Shown: positions 52,164-61,454 of the stretch, piece by piece
How positions within the stretch are numbered: the stretch's first letter is position 1
Layout of the letters: every line of letters begins with the position of its first letter
Origin: Metasolibacillus meyeri
GTDB lineage: Bacteria > Bacillota > Bacilli > Bacillales_A > Planococcaceae
Direction of reading: 5' to 3'
Length of the DNA: 64,000 bases
Assembly (NCBI RefSeq): GCF_003049505.1
Contig: NZ_PYWN01000083.1
Location: forward strand, 18,041 to 82,040
Translations under genes and position numbers: made by a program
The notes under the pieces: model-generated
Seen by the model: the letters and a program-made list of their open reading frames with translations, nothing else
What the model was told of the DNA's origin: nothing
The model's database searches: none

Positions 52164-53336
52164 GTGAAATTTCAACCTACATTAATGCATGAACGGGTAC
52201 ATACAATTGATATTTTACGCGGTGTAAGTTTACTAGGTATTTTACTAGTAAATATGTTTGGCTTCTATTTACCGCAACCACATATCGATACGCTTCATTG
52301 GTTTACTGAAGCAAAGGATATTATTTGGCAGCAAACATTAGATATTTATGTGCAAAGTAGCTTTTATCCGCTATTCTCCATGCTATTTGGCTATGGATTA
52401 GCGATGCAATATATAAAGTCGCAAAAAACGGGTATAAATTTTTATAAATTTGCACCGAAGCGCCTTATTATTTTATTAGTAATTGGCTTGTTACATGCCT
52501 TTCTTATTTGGTGGGGCGATATTTTAGCTACCTATGCATTTTGCGGTTTCTTTTTAATTGTGTTAATACGTTTGAAAAGTCCGTGGATGATTACTATTGC
52601 AATCATGTTAAATGGGCTGTTCCATGGCTTTATGCTATTCGTCTTGTCCATGATGGGCATGTTAAATTCGGAAGTTGAAGCAAGAGCAGTGGATATTATA
52701 ATGATTCAAAATGCGATTACAGCATATGGCACAGGTACATGGATGGATGCATTTACGCAACGCCTAGCTGATCTATCTGTACAAATGGGTTTCGGTATGT
52801 GGTTTATGTCCTTATTTACGATATTGCCATATATGCTCATTGGTGCAGCCGCAGCGAAGTGGCGTTTAATTGAACGAGCAAAAGAACTAAAAGTGATGTG
52901 GCTGATTTTAGCTGTAGTGGGTATAGGTTTAGGCTTATTTATTAAAAGTGCACCATACATGTTTACACATACGCATCTATTAGACTATGTAAAAGTAGTT
53001 GTCGGAGGACCAATTTTAGCAATCGGCTATATGGCGGTGATTATCGTTATTTGTTTATTGCCATTCGCACTGAAGGTGTTATCACCGTTTGCGAAGCTAG
53101 GGCGCATGTCGATGACAATGTATATTATGCAGTCAATTATTGGTACTTTTATTTTCTATAACTTTGGGCTTGGATTGTATGGAAAAATGACTGTCGAAAT
53201 GGGCACGTATATCGCGTTAGGTATTTTTGCTACACAATTGATTATTGCAGAGCTATGGTTATCGAAGTTTTCGCAAGGACCACTTGAGGCTGCTATAAAA
53301 AGATTGACTTACGGTAAAAAATTATCAGAAAAATAA
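52164..53336 (+). CDS. DUF418 (YeiB-like) membrane protein
   Basis: 390-aa protein with about ten hydrophobic segments. It opens MHERVHTIDILRGVSLLGIL, the N-terminal mark of heparan-N-acetyltransferase-like/DUF418 proteins, and ends with the DUF418 segment (about 230-380) with GRMSMTMYIMQSIIGTFIF. The family is thought to move or modify small molecules at the membrane; no function is proven. Start GTG 52164 with AAAGGAGC at 7 nt; the frame is open upstream to 52071 but without a ribosome site. Upstream (52105-52137) is a hairpin with arms ATCTGAAAAGT and ACTTTTCAGAT. Confidence 0.78.
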   Translation: MKFQPTLMHERVHTIDILRGVSLLGILLVNMFGFYLPQPHIDTLHWFTEAKDIIWQQTLDIYVQSSFYPLFSMLFGYGLAMQYIKSQKTGINFYKFAPKRLIILLVIGLLHAFLIWWGDILATYAFCGFFLIVLIRLKSPWMITIAIMLNGLFHGFMLFVLSMMGMLNSEVEARAVDIIMIQNAITAYGTGTWMDAFTQRLADLSVQMGFGMWFMSLFTILPYMLIGAAAAKWRLIERAKELKVMWLILAVVGIGLGLFIKSAPYMFTHTHLLDYVKVVVGGPILAIGYMAVIIVICLLPFALKVLSPFAKLGRMSMTMYIMQSIIGTFIFYNFGLGLYGKMTVEMGTYIALGIFATQLIIAELWLSKFSQGPLEAAIKRLTYGKKLSEK

Positions 53337-53394
53337 GGCTTTTTGTTGCATAATGATGTATGATGTATAAAAAAGAAGGAGTGCAAACACAATT

Positions 53395-54297
53395 ATGAAA
53401 TTATTATCTTTTAAATTAGATGAACAAGTAAAATTTGGACCGAAAGTAAAAAAAGAAGAAGCGGTTTGGGATGTGTTAGCAATACAAGAAGCACTACAAG
53501 TTTTTCCTTCTTTTCCGTCAACGATTATTGATGGTATTGCATTAGGCTTTGACTTTGTAGAAAAAACAAGAAAATTAGTAGATGCCGCACAAAAAAGCGA
53601 AAATGCGCAGCAATTTAAACATACATTTAATGAGATCGAATGGTTAGCCCCGATCCCGCGCACACCGAAAAATATTTTATGTGTAGGGAAAAATTATGAT
53701 GATCATGCGAAAGAAATGGGGGCAGATGCAGCACCAGAGGATATCATTGTCTTTACAAAAGCACCTACAGCAATCGCTGCGGATGAAACAACATTACCAG
53801 TTCATGCAGAGAAAACGACAATGCTAGATTACGAAGGTGAATTAGCAGTCGTTATTGGGAAGCGCGGTAAAGATATTCCGAAAGGCATGGCTTATGATTA
53901 TGTGTTTGGTTACACAATTGCCAACGATATTACAGCGCGTGACTTACAGGAAAAGCATAAGCAATTTTTCTTAGGCAAAAGCTTAGATAGCGCTTGTCCG
54001 ATGGGGCCATACTTAGTATCAAAGGATGAAATTCCAGATCCACAAGTACTGTCAATTGTAACGAAAGTAAATGGTGAAGTGCGTCAAAATGGTTCAACAA
54101 AAGATATGATGTTTGAAGTAGCAGACTTAATTGCGATTTTATCAAAATATGTGACGTTAGAGCCTGGCGATATTATTTTAACAGGCACGCCTGCAGGAGT
54201 AGGTAAAGGCATGAATCCACCAACATATTTAAAAGCTGGCGATGAAGTGAAAATTTCAATTGAAGGAATTGGTACATTAGCAAATCGTTTTGCATAA
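53395..54297 (+). CDS. yisK: FAH-family protein, YisK-like
   Basis: 300-aa fumarylacetoacetate hydrolase-fold protein. An N-terminal flap domain (1-95) precedes the FAH core: NILCVGKNYDDHAKEMG, the metal ligands in DYEGELAVVIGKRG (Glu-x-Glu type), NDITARDLQ and FLGKSLDSACPMGPYLV, and LTGTPAGVGKG. FAH enzymes cleave C-C bonds or decarboxylate using Mg/Mn; YisK of B. subtilis, of the same length, has oxaloacetate decarboxylase activity. The following gene is yisL, the same pair order as B. subtilis, which supports orthology. Confidence 0.82.
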   Translation: MKLLSFKLDEQVKFGPKVKKEEAVWDVLAIQEALQVFPSFPSTIIDGIALGFDFVEKTRKLVDAAQKSENAQQFKHTFNEIEWLAPIPRTPKNILCVGKNYDDHAKEMGADAAPEDIIVFTKAPTAIAADETTLPVHAEKTTMLDYEGELAVVIGKRGKDIPKGMAYDYVFGYTIANDITARDLQEKHKQFFLGKSLDSACPMGPYLVSKDEIPDPQVLSIVTKVNGEVRQNGSTKDMMFEVADLIAILSKYVTLEPGDIILTGTPAGVGKGMNPPTYLKAGDEVKISIEGIGTLANRFA

Positions 54298-54375
54298 AGT
54301 GAGCCTTTAATCAGTGGAAGTTTCTCAATCCCACTGATTGATGATAAAGGAACACAAACTAAGAGCTTCATAGTC

Positions 54376-54402
54376 TGTACCTGACGCTACGCTTTCGGTA
54401 CA
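54376..54402 (-). repeat. Perfect single copy of the 15-nt-loop hairpin repeat
   Basis: On the minus strand: arm TGTACC, loop GAAAGCGTAGCGTCA, arm GGTACA. Arms are perfectly complementary and differ from those of the uvrA array, while the loop matches the consensus exactly. Confidence 0.8.
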
Positions 54403-54440
54403 CAAAAGATTGTTAAGTATGAGATAAATAAATCATGAAG

Positions 54441-54493
54441 AACCTGAAGGTTTTGAAACAATTAATGTTTCATTGTCGTTCAGGTTTTTCTTT
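54441..54493 (+). terminator. Terminator-like structure between yisK and yisL
   Basis: Outer arms AACCTGAA and TTCAGGTT enclose an inner GAAAC/GTTTC hairpin, followed by TTTCTTT. A palindromic GTGCCTGGCAC at 54517-54527 lies beyond it. The 54298-54597 gap holds no gene. Confidence 0.65.
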
Positions 54494-54597
54494 GGAATTG
54501 TGTGAGAATTGTGTGTGTGCCTGGCACCATATTCATTGAAACTACTCATCTCACATGATAGGATATGTCATGAAGAGAAAAAATGAGGTGGGATACA

Positions 54598-54966
54598 ATG
54601 AGTTTTTTAACGAGCACAACACATCTTCATATTACGACATGGGTACTTGCACTTGTATTATTTTTCATTGCTGCATTAGCAAGTAAGCCAAATAAAGGCG
54701 TACATATGGCATTACGTGTTATGTACATTTTAATTATTATTTCTGGCGGCGCATTATTTATGGAGTGGCGCAGCAATATCGCAGAGAGCGGTATGTACTA
54801 TGATATGAAAGTATTATTTGGCATACTTGTCATCGGCTTTATGGAAATGATTTTAGTGCGTAAGAAAAAGGGCAAGCCAACAACGATGTTTTGGGCATTA
54901 TTTGCAATCGTATTAGCAGTAACGCTTTATTTAGGGTTATCGACAGGAATCGGTATGAATTTCTAA
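54598..54966 (+). CDS. yisL: YisL (UPF0344) membrane protein
   Basis: 122-aa protein with four predicted transmembrane segments (about 11-29, 38-54, 66-84, 96-116). HLHITTWVLALVLF and MYYDMKVLFGILVIGFMEM are typical of UPF0344. The function is unknown. ATG 54598 has GAGGTGGG upstream; the frame from 54583 would include that site. A strong terminator follows. Confidence 0.85.
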   Translation: MSFLTSTTHLHITTWVLALVLFFIAALASKPNKGVHMALRVMYILIIISGGALFMEWRSNIAESGMYYDMKVLFGILVIGFMEMILVRKKKGKPTTMFWALFAIVLAVTLYLGLSTGIGMNF

Positions 54967-54975
54967 AATGAAAGG

Positions 54976-55010
54976 TGCAGAGACAAAGTAAAATGTCTCT
55001 GCATTTTTTA
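54976..55010 (+). terminator. Rho-independent terminator after yisL
   Basis: TGCAGAGACA pairs perfectly with TGTCTCTGCA (8-nt loop), followed by TTTTTTATT. Confidence 0.93.
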
Positions 55011-55188
55011 TTAATTGATCAATTTCTGGGTTTTATGAGCGTTTTTTTACCACTTTATTGGCGCAGCCTATCGCTTTTGTTCACGTATTTGCCGTATTTC
55101 AATTTAATTTACAGTATTGTAATAGAAAAAGGGTTCGGAAGTTTGGTAAAATGACGATGAACTACTGTTAACTAGGGGAGAACTTTAA

Positions 55189-56661
55189 ATGAAAATGATG
55201 AAATGGGTTTCTGCGATAATCGTGGCAATCTTATTACTAACGCCATTATCGATCGTTAGCTATGCAGATGAGGCACGAACAATTGCAGATGAAAGTATAT
55301 ATGATGTATTAGTTGACCGCTATTTTAACAAAACAGCGCAAAACGATATAAATGTAGATAGACAAGATGCAACGCAATTTGCTGGTGGGGATTTTGCCGG
55401 TTTAGTTGAAAAGCTTCCTACAATAAAAAAAATGGGCTTTACTATTACCTCGATCGGGACAGTGTTTACAACCGAAACATATGACGGTTGGACACCAACG
55501 AGCTATGAAAACCTTGAACCTCATTTTGGAACGGAGCAGGAATTAGCTGATTTAATTCTGGCCTACAATAAAGAAGGTATTCAAATAATGGTGGATTTCC
55601 CACTATCGAATGTCAGCGTTAATCATGAGTGGGCGCAAGACCCAGCGAAGCAAGCTTGGATTAAATCGCAACATGAAGAGCTTGTACAATGGGATTTAAC
55701 AAATTTGGAAGTACAGGCTGCTTTAGAGGAAGCCCTAATGCAGTTCGTTGAGAGCTATAATTTTGGTGGTATTCGTTTAACGAATATTGGGGATGCAGAT
55801 ACAGCCTTTTTAAATAGCTTAATTGAAGCTGTGAAGACACGAAATAATGCAATGTATGTGATTACAAATGAAGATAGTGAGGCAAATTTTGATGCGAAAT
55901 TTGCGGAAGATGCAGCTGAAATATATCGTGATATCTTCAAAAATGTAGATTTACCAACCAATGATTTATTAAAGCATATCGAACCATACTTAGCAGGTGA
56001 GCAAGTAGCACCACTACTAATGATTGACTCGTTACAAACAAATCGTTTTGTATTGGACGCAACGGAGCAAAAAATGTTCCCACCAACGCGTTTAAAGACA
56101 GCATTGCTACCAATAATGTTCTTGCCTGGTGTACCAGTTGTACAATATGGTACGGAAATTGCGATGAATGGTGTGGCAGGTGAGCAAGCGCATCAAATTT
56201 ATAATTTTAAAACAGAGGAAGAGCTTGTTGATTATATCGGAAACTTGCAAAGTATACGAAGTAAATCTGCTGCTATGCGCCAAGGCGATTTTAGCCTAGT
56301 TGAAAATGACAATGGATTAATTGCTTTTACTCGTAAATCTGAAGAAGAGCAGTGGCTAGTTATTACAAACAATACGAGTAAAACGAAGCAAGTTGTTTTA
56401 ACTGCAGCTGAGATTGGTGAAGACAAAGAACTGCGCGGTGTATTAAGTAATGAAATTGTAAAGCAAAATAAAGATGATGAATATATCGTTGTTCTAGACC
56501 GAGAAGTTTCAGAAGTTTATCAAATTATCGATGAACGCGGATGGAATATCCCCTATTTGGTGGCATTAGGAATTGTTTATGTATTGTTTGTCATCTTTGT
56601 CATTGCAATCATCAAACGCGGTCGAAAAAAACGTAACTTAGAAGAGAATACAGAGATATAA
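55189..56661 (+). CDS. Membrane-anchored GH13 alpha-amylase-fold protein, probable pseudoenzyme
   Basis: 490-aa protein: signal peptide 1-26 (cleavage after SYA), GH13 (beta/alpha)8 domain (about 30-355), small beta domain, then a C-terminal membrane anchor (about 453-478, IPYLVALGIVYVLFVIFVIA) and a basic tail. Fold marks such as VDRYFN, GGDFAGLVEKLPTIKKMG and GVPVVQYGTEIAMNG are clear. The catalytic positions are not: region I lacks NH (DFPLSN), the region II nucleophile Asp is Thr198 in GIRLTNI, and in region IV the HD pair is LQ (MIDSLQTNRF); only a Glu at about 228 may remain. It is therefore unlikely to hydrolyse glycosides and may bind cell-surface glycan or a protein partner. It stands alone. 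Confidence 0.8.
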   Translation: MKMMKWVSAIIVAILLLTPLSIVSYADEARTIADESIYDVLVDRYFNKTAQNDINVDRQDATQFAGGDFAGLVEKLPTIKKMGFTITSIGTVFTTETYDGWTPTSYENLEPHFGTEQELADLILAYNKEGIQIMVDFPLSNVSVNHEWAQDPAKQAWIKSQHEELVQWDLTNLEVQAALEEALMQFVESYNFGGIRLTNIGDADTAFLNSLIEAVKTRNNAMYVITNEDSEANFDAKFAEDAAEIYRDIFKNVDLPTNDLLKHIEPYLAGEQVAPLLMIDSLQTNRFVLDATEQKMFPPTRLKTALLPIMFLPGVPVVQYGTEIAMNGVAGEQAHQIYNFKTEEELVDYIGNLQSIRSKSAAMRQGDFSLVENDNGLIAFTRKSEEEQWLVITNNTSKTKQVVLTAAEIGEDKELRGVLSNEIVKQNKDDEYIVVLDREVSEVYQIIDERGWNIPYLVALGIVYVLFVIFVIAIIKRGRKKRNLEENTEI

Positions 56662-56663
56662 AA

Positions 56664-56712
56664 AATGCCTTATCATTCCTTTTTAGGGAATTGATAGGGC
56701 GTTTTTTGTATG
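56664..56712 (+). terminator. Terminator after the GH13-like gene
   Basis: GCCTTATCATTCC pairs imperfectly with GGGAATTGATAGGGC, followed by GTTTTTTG. Confidence 0.75.
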
Positions 56713-57362
56713 GAGAGAAAAAAATTTAAAATAAAAATTTAAAATAAAAAATATTGGAAACGTGCAGAAATATTGGTTCGGTATGCGAAATATAACATGT
56801 AATAGGAGCCTTCTTATAATAAATAAGAAGAAACAAATAAAAGCTTTATAAACCTTCGTGTTACTAAGTAATAAGGGAAAATATTATTTTTTCATAATTA
56901 TTTAAATAAGCTTTATGTTACATATATTACGATACTTCATGACACTAATAATGAATGTAAAATCAGTGTAACGCAGATATTGCCAAAACAGAAAACTATT
57001 GTTTGAATATTCTTATATCTATAGAGGGATATTATCATTATTTTAATATATTTTTTGAATTGGAAGGAATTTGTTGATAATGAAGAATAAAAGGCATTAA
57101 CTAGCACTTTAAAGTGATGAAGTAAGAAAAAAATAAAAAAGGCTTGTCAAAAATATTATTTAAATTTAGAATCATATTATGTCAGAATAGCTAAAGAAGG
57201 ACATATTGACTTTAAAGATTTACAAAGAGTATAATGTGAAGCGGTATAGTCAGCTTTTAAATTATACAACAAGAATTAAGAAACAGTTTTAGAATGATTG
57301 ATTTTTGCTGAATAGTAAATTGTCATAATATTCTCAACTGGTTGCTTGAAAGGAGAAAGAAT
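56713..57362. other. AT-rich region upstream of the opp operon
   Basis: 650 bp without a supportable gene. Near 57110-57234 a frame of about 38 codons is open but has no start codon or ribosome site. A good sigma-A promoter (57206-57235) lies 128 bp before oppD. Short related motifs AAGCTTTAT recur at 56843 and 56907. I see no riboswitch pattern. Confidence 0.5.
57206..57235 (+). promoter_or_regulatory. Sigma-A promoter of the opp operon
   Basis: TTGACT, an 18-nt spacer, then TATAAT. Transcription would begin near 57242, giving a 5' leader of about 120 nt before oppD. Confidence 0.7.
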
Positions 57363-58373
57363 TTGAAGACGTCAGAAGAGCTTTTAGTAATTAAAGATTT
57401 ACATACAGGTTTTCGAATCAAAGATACATACTTCGACGCTGTAGACGGAGTGTCTTTAACATTAAGAAAAAACGAAATCCTGGCGATTGTTGGCGAATCA
57501 GGCTGTGGTAAAAGTACTTTAGCCACATCAATTATTGGACTTCACGACCATAATAAAACGCGAGTGCAAGGTGAGATTTTATTTAAAAATAAAAATCTTG
57601 CAAAATTAAGCGAGGAAGAGTTCAACGATGTTCGTGGTATGGATATAGGGATGATTTTCCAAGATCCGCTTTCTGCATTAAATCCATTAATGCGTATAGG
57701 GGAGCAGATTGAGGAAGCTTTAATCTACCATACTAAATTAACGAAGGAAGCACGTGTAGCTCGAGTTTTCGAACTATTAGCGCAAGTTGGAATTCCAAAT
57801 CCACAACGTGTTGCAAGACAATTCCCACACCAATTATCTGGTGGTATGCGACAACGTGTTATTATTGCGATTGCGATTTCTTGTAAGCCGCAAATTATTA
57901 TTGCGGATGAACCGACAACGGCTTTGGATGTAACAATCCAAGCGCAAATTTTAGACTTACTAAAAGACTTACAAGCAGAAACGGGCTCAGGCATTATTTT
58001 AATTACACACGATTTAGGTGTTGTAGCTGAAGTAGCTGATCGCGTAGCTGTTATGTATGCGGGTCAAATTATCGAAGAGGCACCAGTAGAGGAATTGTTT
58101 AATAATCCGAAACACCCATATACACGCTCGTTATTTAACTCAATTCCACAGATGAATTCAGACGGGAAGAAATTGAATGTTATCGAAGGAATTGTACCTT
58201 CTTTATTAAAATTGCCACGTCAAGGCTGTCGTTTCTCACCACGTATTTCTTGGATTCCAGAGAGCGCGCATGAGAAGGATCCTGTGCTGCATGAAGTAGC
58301 ACCAAATCACTTCGTAAGATGTACGTGCTATAAAGAATTCTATTTTAAAGGCGAAGAAGGAGGACGTGCATAA
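57363..58373 (+). CDS. oppD: Oligopeptide ABC transporter ATP-binding protein OppD
   Basis: 336-aa ABC ATPase of the peptide/nickel type: Walker A GESGCGKSTL, Q-loop FQDPLSALNPLM, signature LSGGMRQR, Walker B IIADEPTTALD, H-loop LITHDLGV, and the C-terminal oligopeptide (oligo_HPY) extension with RQGCRFSPR. Start TTG 57363 after AAAGGAGA at 6 nt. First gene of an operon with oppF, oppB, oppC and probably oppA; the stop overlaps oppF by 1 bp. The Cys-containing extension of this group often holds an iron-sulfur cluster (CRFSP...CTCY here). Confidence 0.9.
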   Translation: MKTSEELLVIKDLHTGFRIKDTYFDAVDGVSLTLRKNEILAIVGESGCGKSTLATSIIGLHDHNKTRVQGEILFKNKNLAKLSEEEFNDVRGMDIGMIFQDPLSALNPLMRIGEQIEEALIYHTKLTKEARVARVFELLAQVGIPNPQRVARQFPHQLSGGMRQRVIIAIAISCKPQIIIADEPTTALDVTIQAQILDLLKDLQAETGSGIILITHDLGVVAEVADRVAVMYAGQIIEEAPVEELFNNPKHPYTRSLFNSIPQMNSDGKKLNVIEGIVPSLLKLPRQGCRFSPRISWIPESAHEKDPVLHEVAPNHFVRCTCYKEFYFKGEEGGRA

Positions 58374-59323
58374 TGAGCTTTATGCAAATTAATGATTTAA
58401 AAGTCCATTACCCAATTCGCGGTGGATTTTTTAATACAATAGTTGATAATGTATATGCTGTTGATGGTATTTCAATGGAGTTTGAAAAAGGGAAAGCCTA
58501 TGGTTTAGTTGGGGAATCTGGTTGTGGTAAATCGACAACAGGTAAATCAATTATTGGTTTAGAGAAAATTTCAGCAGGCTCTATTATTTATGAAGGTGAA
58601 AATGTGACGAATAAGCGTCGTGATCGTACTTCTGCTTATAACCGTGATATTCAAATGATTTTCCAAGACTCACATTCTAGTATGAATCCGAGAAAGCGTG
58701 TACAAGATATTTTAGCAGAGCCAATTCGTAACTTCTTGAAGCTAACACCTCAGGAGGAAAGCCGTAGAATTAGCGAGCTTTTAGCGATTGTTGGTATGCC
58801 TGAAGATGCAAAATTAAAATATCCACATGAATTCTCTGGTGGTCAAAAGCAACGTCTTGGTATTGCACGTGCGATTGCAACAAATCCTAAATTAATTATT
58901 GCGGATGAGCCAGTTTCAGCACTTGATTTATCTGTACAAGCGCAAGTTTTAAACTTTATGAAAGATATTCAAGACGAATATGGCTTAAGCTATTTATTTA
59001 TTTCACATGATTTAGGTGTGGTAAAGCATATGTGTGACTATATTTCGATTATGTATAAAGGACGTTTCGTAGAGTCAGGTACGAAATATGATATTTACGA
59101 GAATCCACAACATATTTATACAAAACGATTACTATCGGCTATTCCAGATATTACACCAAATGGACGCGAAGATCGTAAGCTTGAGCGCATTGAAGTAGAG
59201 CGTAACTATCAAGTAGAGCATAAGCAGTATTTTGATGAAAATGGTCGAGTGTATAATTTATCGCCAATTTCAGATACGCATTTTGTCGCTGCAACTTCTT
59301 CAGCTTTGAAGGGAGGCAATTAA
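58373..59323 (+). CDS. oppF: Oligopeptide ABC transporter ATP-binding protein OppF
   Basis: 316-aa partner ATPase: Walker A GESGCGKSTTGKSI, FQDSHSSMNPRKRVQ, signature FSGGQKQR, Walker B IIADEPVSALD, FISHDLGVVKHM, and a C-terminal extension with ITPNGREDRK. With OppD it forms the motor heterodimer. It starts at ATG 58373 behind GAAGGAGGA and is translated in step with oppD. Confidence 0.9.
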   Translation: MSFMQINDLKVHYPIRGGFFNTIVDNVYAVDGISMEFEKGKAYGLVGESGCGKSTTGKSIIGLEKISAGSIIYEGENVTNKRRDRTSAYNRDIQMIFQDSHSSMNPRKRVQDILAEPIRNFLKLTPQEESRRISELLAIVGMPEDAKLKYPHEFSGGQKQRLGIARAIATNPKLIIADEPVSALDLSVQAQVLNFMKDIQDEYGLSYLFISHDLGVVKHMCDYISIMYKGRFVESGTKYDIYENPQHIYTKRLLSAIPDITPNGREDRKLERIEVERNYQVEHKQYFDENGRVYNLSPISDTHFVAATSSALKGGN

Positions 59324-59324
59324 T

Positions 59325-60287
59325 ATGTGGAAAACAGTTGTTCGACGTGTTTTAATTATGATTCCACAATTATTTATACTGAGTTTATTAATTTTTATTA
59401 TGGCGAAAAACATGCCGGGTGATCCATTCACAGGCAAAATCACACCAGAAACAGATCCTGCACGTATTGAAGAATTGCGTGAATTAAATGGTTTAAATGA
59501 TCCATGGTATCAGCAATATGTACGTTGGATGGGCAATGCTTTTAAAGGGGAATTTGGAAATAGTTACACGTACAAAGTAAAAGTATCAACATTAATCGGT
59601 GAACGTGCGATGAATACGTTCTGGTTATCGTTATTAACCGCTGTTATGCTCTATGCAATCGCAGTGCCATTAGGGGTATTGGCAGGGCGTTTCCATAACA
59701 GTTGGTTTGACAGAGGGGTCGTTTTATATAGTTTTATTAGTTTTGCGATACCGACATTCGTATTAGCATTGATTTTGCTATACTTCTTCGGTTACCAACT
59801 AAGCTTGTTCCCAACAACGGGTTCAGTAGATGTTCGAGAAGCACCAGGCACAGCTGGTTACTATATGAGTAAAGTTTACCATATGATTTTACCTGCATTT
59901 ACAGCAGCTGTTTTAGGTACTACTGGGATTATCCAATATTTACGTACTGAAGTAGTTGATGCAAAAAGCATGGATTATGTACGTACAGCACGTGCAAAAG
60001 GGGTACCAGCACGCAAAGTATATTCAAAACATATTTTCCGTAACTCGCTATTACCAGTAGCGGCATTTATCGGTTTTACAATTACAGGATTATTAGGCGG
60101 TTCAATTTTCATTGAAACAATTTTCGCATATCCAGGTATGGGACACTTATTTATTCAATCGATTTCATCTCGTGACTATAGTGTTATTACAGCGCTTGTT
60201 ATGTTATATGGTTTCTTAGCGTTATTAGGTAGTCTATTATCCGATATTATTATGAGTATTGTTGACCCACGAATTAGGATTGAATAG
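59325..60287 (+). CDS. oppB: Oligopeptide ABC transporter permease OppB
   Basis: 320-aa BPD-type permease with six transmembrane segments. N-terminal LIMIPQLFILSLLIFIMAKN with the MPGDPF motif of OppB, and the EAA loop DYVRTARAKGVPARKVYSKH that docks on the ATPase. One base separates it from the oppF stop; GGGAGG precedes it. Confidence 0.9.
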   Translation: MWKTVVRRVLIMIPQLFILSLLIFIMAKNMPGDPFTGKITPETDPARIEELRELNGLNDPWYQQYVRWMGNAFKGEFGNSYTYKVKVSTLIGERAMNTFWLSLLTAVMLYAIAVPLGVLAGRFHNSWFDRGVVLYSFISFAIPTFVLALILLYFFGYQLSLFPTTGSVDVREAPGTAGYYMSKVYHMILPAFTAAVLGTTGIIQYLRTEVVDAKSMDYVRTARAKGVPARKVYSKHIFRNSLLPVAAFIGFTITGLLGGSIFIETIFAYPGMGHLFIQSISSRDYSVITALVMLYGFLALLGSLLSDIIMSIVDPRIRIE

Positions 60288-60319
60288 ACAAAATAATAAC
60301 TTAAGGAGAGGTGAAAAAA

Positions 60320-61225
60320 GTGGTTAAAGAGAAAGATAATAAAAAAGAGCAAGAAATCGTAAGCGCTCCGCCAACAGGCTTTCAGGTTATATGGCGAGAG
60401 TTTCTAAAAGATAAAGTTGCGATGTTCTCATTAATAGTTATGGTTGTAACGATTTTTGGCGTTTTTATAGCATCACTGTTTTTTGATCCGGCAGAAGTCA
60501 TGAAAGTTTCGTTGCGTAATAAATATGCACCACCTAGCTCTACACATTGGCTTGGAGCAGATATTGGTGGTAGTGATATTTTAGGACAGCTTATTATCGG
60601 AGCGAAAAACTCGTTATTAATTGCGATTGCCATTACATTAATAACAGGCATAACAGGTATTTTTATCGGTTTAGCTTGTGGTTATTTCGGTGGATGGATT
60701 GATAATATGTTTATGCGTATTATTGACTTCTTTATTACATTACCATCTTTAATGATTATTATTGTATTTATTACAATTGTACCGAAATATACTGTATTTA
60801 CGTTTATTCTTATTATTAGTATATTTGGCTGGACGGGTATTGCACGTCTTATACGTTCAAAATCATTATCAGAAAGCCGTCGTGACTATGTAAATGCTTC
60901 AAAGACACTTGGAACGAATGATTTTGTTATTATTTTCAAAGAAGTAATGCCAAATATTAGTTCAATTTTAATTGTTGAAGCAACACTAAGCTTTGCAGGG
61001 AATATCGGTATTGAGACAGGTTTAACTTATTTAGGGTTCGGTTTACCACCGTCAACACCTTCATTAGGGACACTTGTAGCATATGCTAATAATCCATTAG
61101 TTATGTCAACATATTGGTGGGTATGGCTACCAGCGGCATTATTTATTTTAATATTAATGCTTTCAATCAACTATGTTGGACAAGCGTTGCGCCGTGCGGC
61201 AGATGCTAAGCAACGTCTAGGGTAA
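60320..61225 (+). CDS. oppC: Oligopeptide ABC transporter permease OppC
   Basis: 301-aa permease with a cytoplasmic N-terminus, an N-terminal OppC_N segment (FLKDKVAMFSLIVMVVTIFG), HWLGADIGGSDILGQLI (the OppC HxxGTDxxGxD-type motif) and the EAA loop RRDYVNASKTLGTNDFVII. GTG 60320 is preferred over GTG 60311 for spacing after AAGGAG. A hairpin follows before oppA. Confidence 0.88.
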   Translation: MVKEKDNKKEQEIVSAPPTGFQVIWREFLKDKVAMFSLIVMVVTIFGVFIASLFFDPAEVMKVSLRNKYAPPSSTHWLGADIGGSDILGQLIIGAKNSLLIAIAITLITGITGIFIGLACGYFGGWIDNMFMRIIDFFITLPSLMIIIVFITIVPKYTVFTFILIISIFGWTGIARLIRSKSLSESRRDYVNASKTLGTNDFVIIFKEVMPNISSILIVEATLSFAGNIGIETGLTYLGFGLPPSTPSLGTLVAYANNPLVMSTYWWVWLPAALFILILMLSINYVGQALRRAADAKQRLG

Positions 61226-61242
61226 TTTCGATGTAATCCAAT

Positions 61243-61284
61243 GCGTGCGTGGGAGATTTAGAAAATATTTTCTAAATTTTCCAC
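61243..61284 (+). terminator. Large hairpin between oppC and oppA
   Basis: GCGTGG...GATTTAGAAAAT pairs with ATTTTCTAAAT...CCACGC. No T-run follows, so it may stabilise the upstream mRNA or attenuate rather than fully terminate. Confidence 0.6.
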
Positions 61285-61381
61285 GCAAATTATGAAAATA
61301 TACTAGACTTTTTGCATATAAAGTAGTTAAGATATGAAAGAAGTTATTTCAAATAGTTGCTTTCTGAAAAAACTATTAATT

Positions 61382-61408
61382 AATTTTATTCAGAAAAAAC
61401 TGAAAATT
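61382..61408. promoter_or_regulatory. Inverted-repeat operator candidate (CodY-like halves)
   Basis: AATTTT...CAG and CTGAAAATT form an interrupted inverted repeat 214 bp upstream of oppA; the right half is identical to the right half of the CodY consensus (CWGAAAATT). The left half is displaced by three bases, so the match is incomplete. Peptide transport genes are common CodY targets. Confidence 0.3.
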
Positions 61409-61454
61409 GATTTTTTTTGAAAGATTTACTAGAATACTAGTAAGAGTTTTGTAC

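Noticed and set aside
54517..54527. Palindrome GTGCCTGGCAC between yisK and yisL
   Set aside because: This short palindrome occurs near many genes in Bacilli; a single copy here gives no basis for a function.
57110..57234. Possible small coding region before oppD
   Set aside because: About 38 codons are open, but there is no start codon or ribosome site and a good sigma-A promoter overlaps it.
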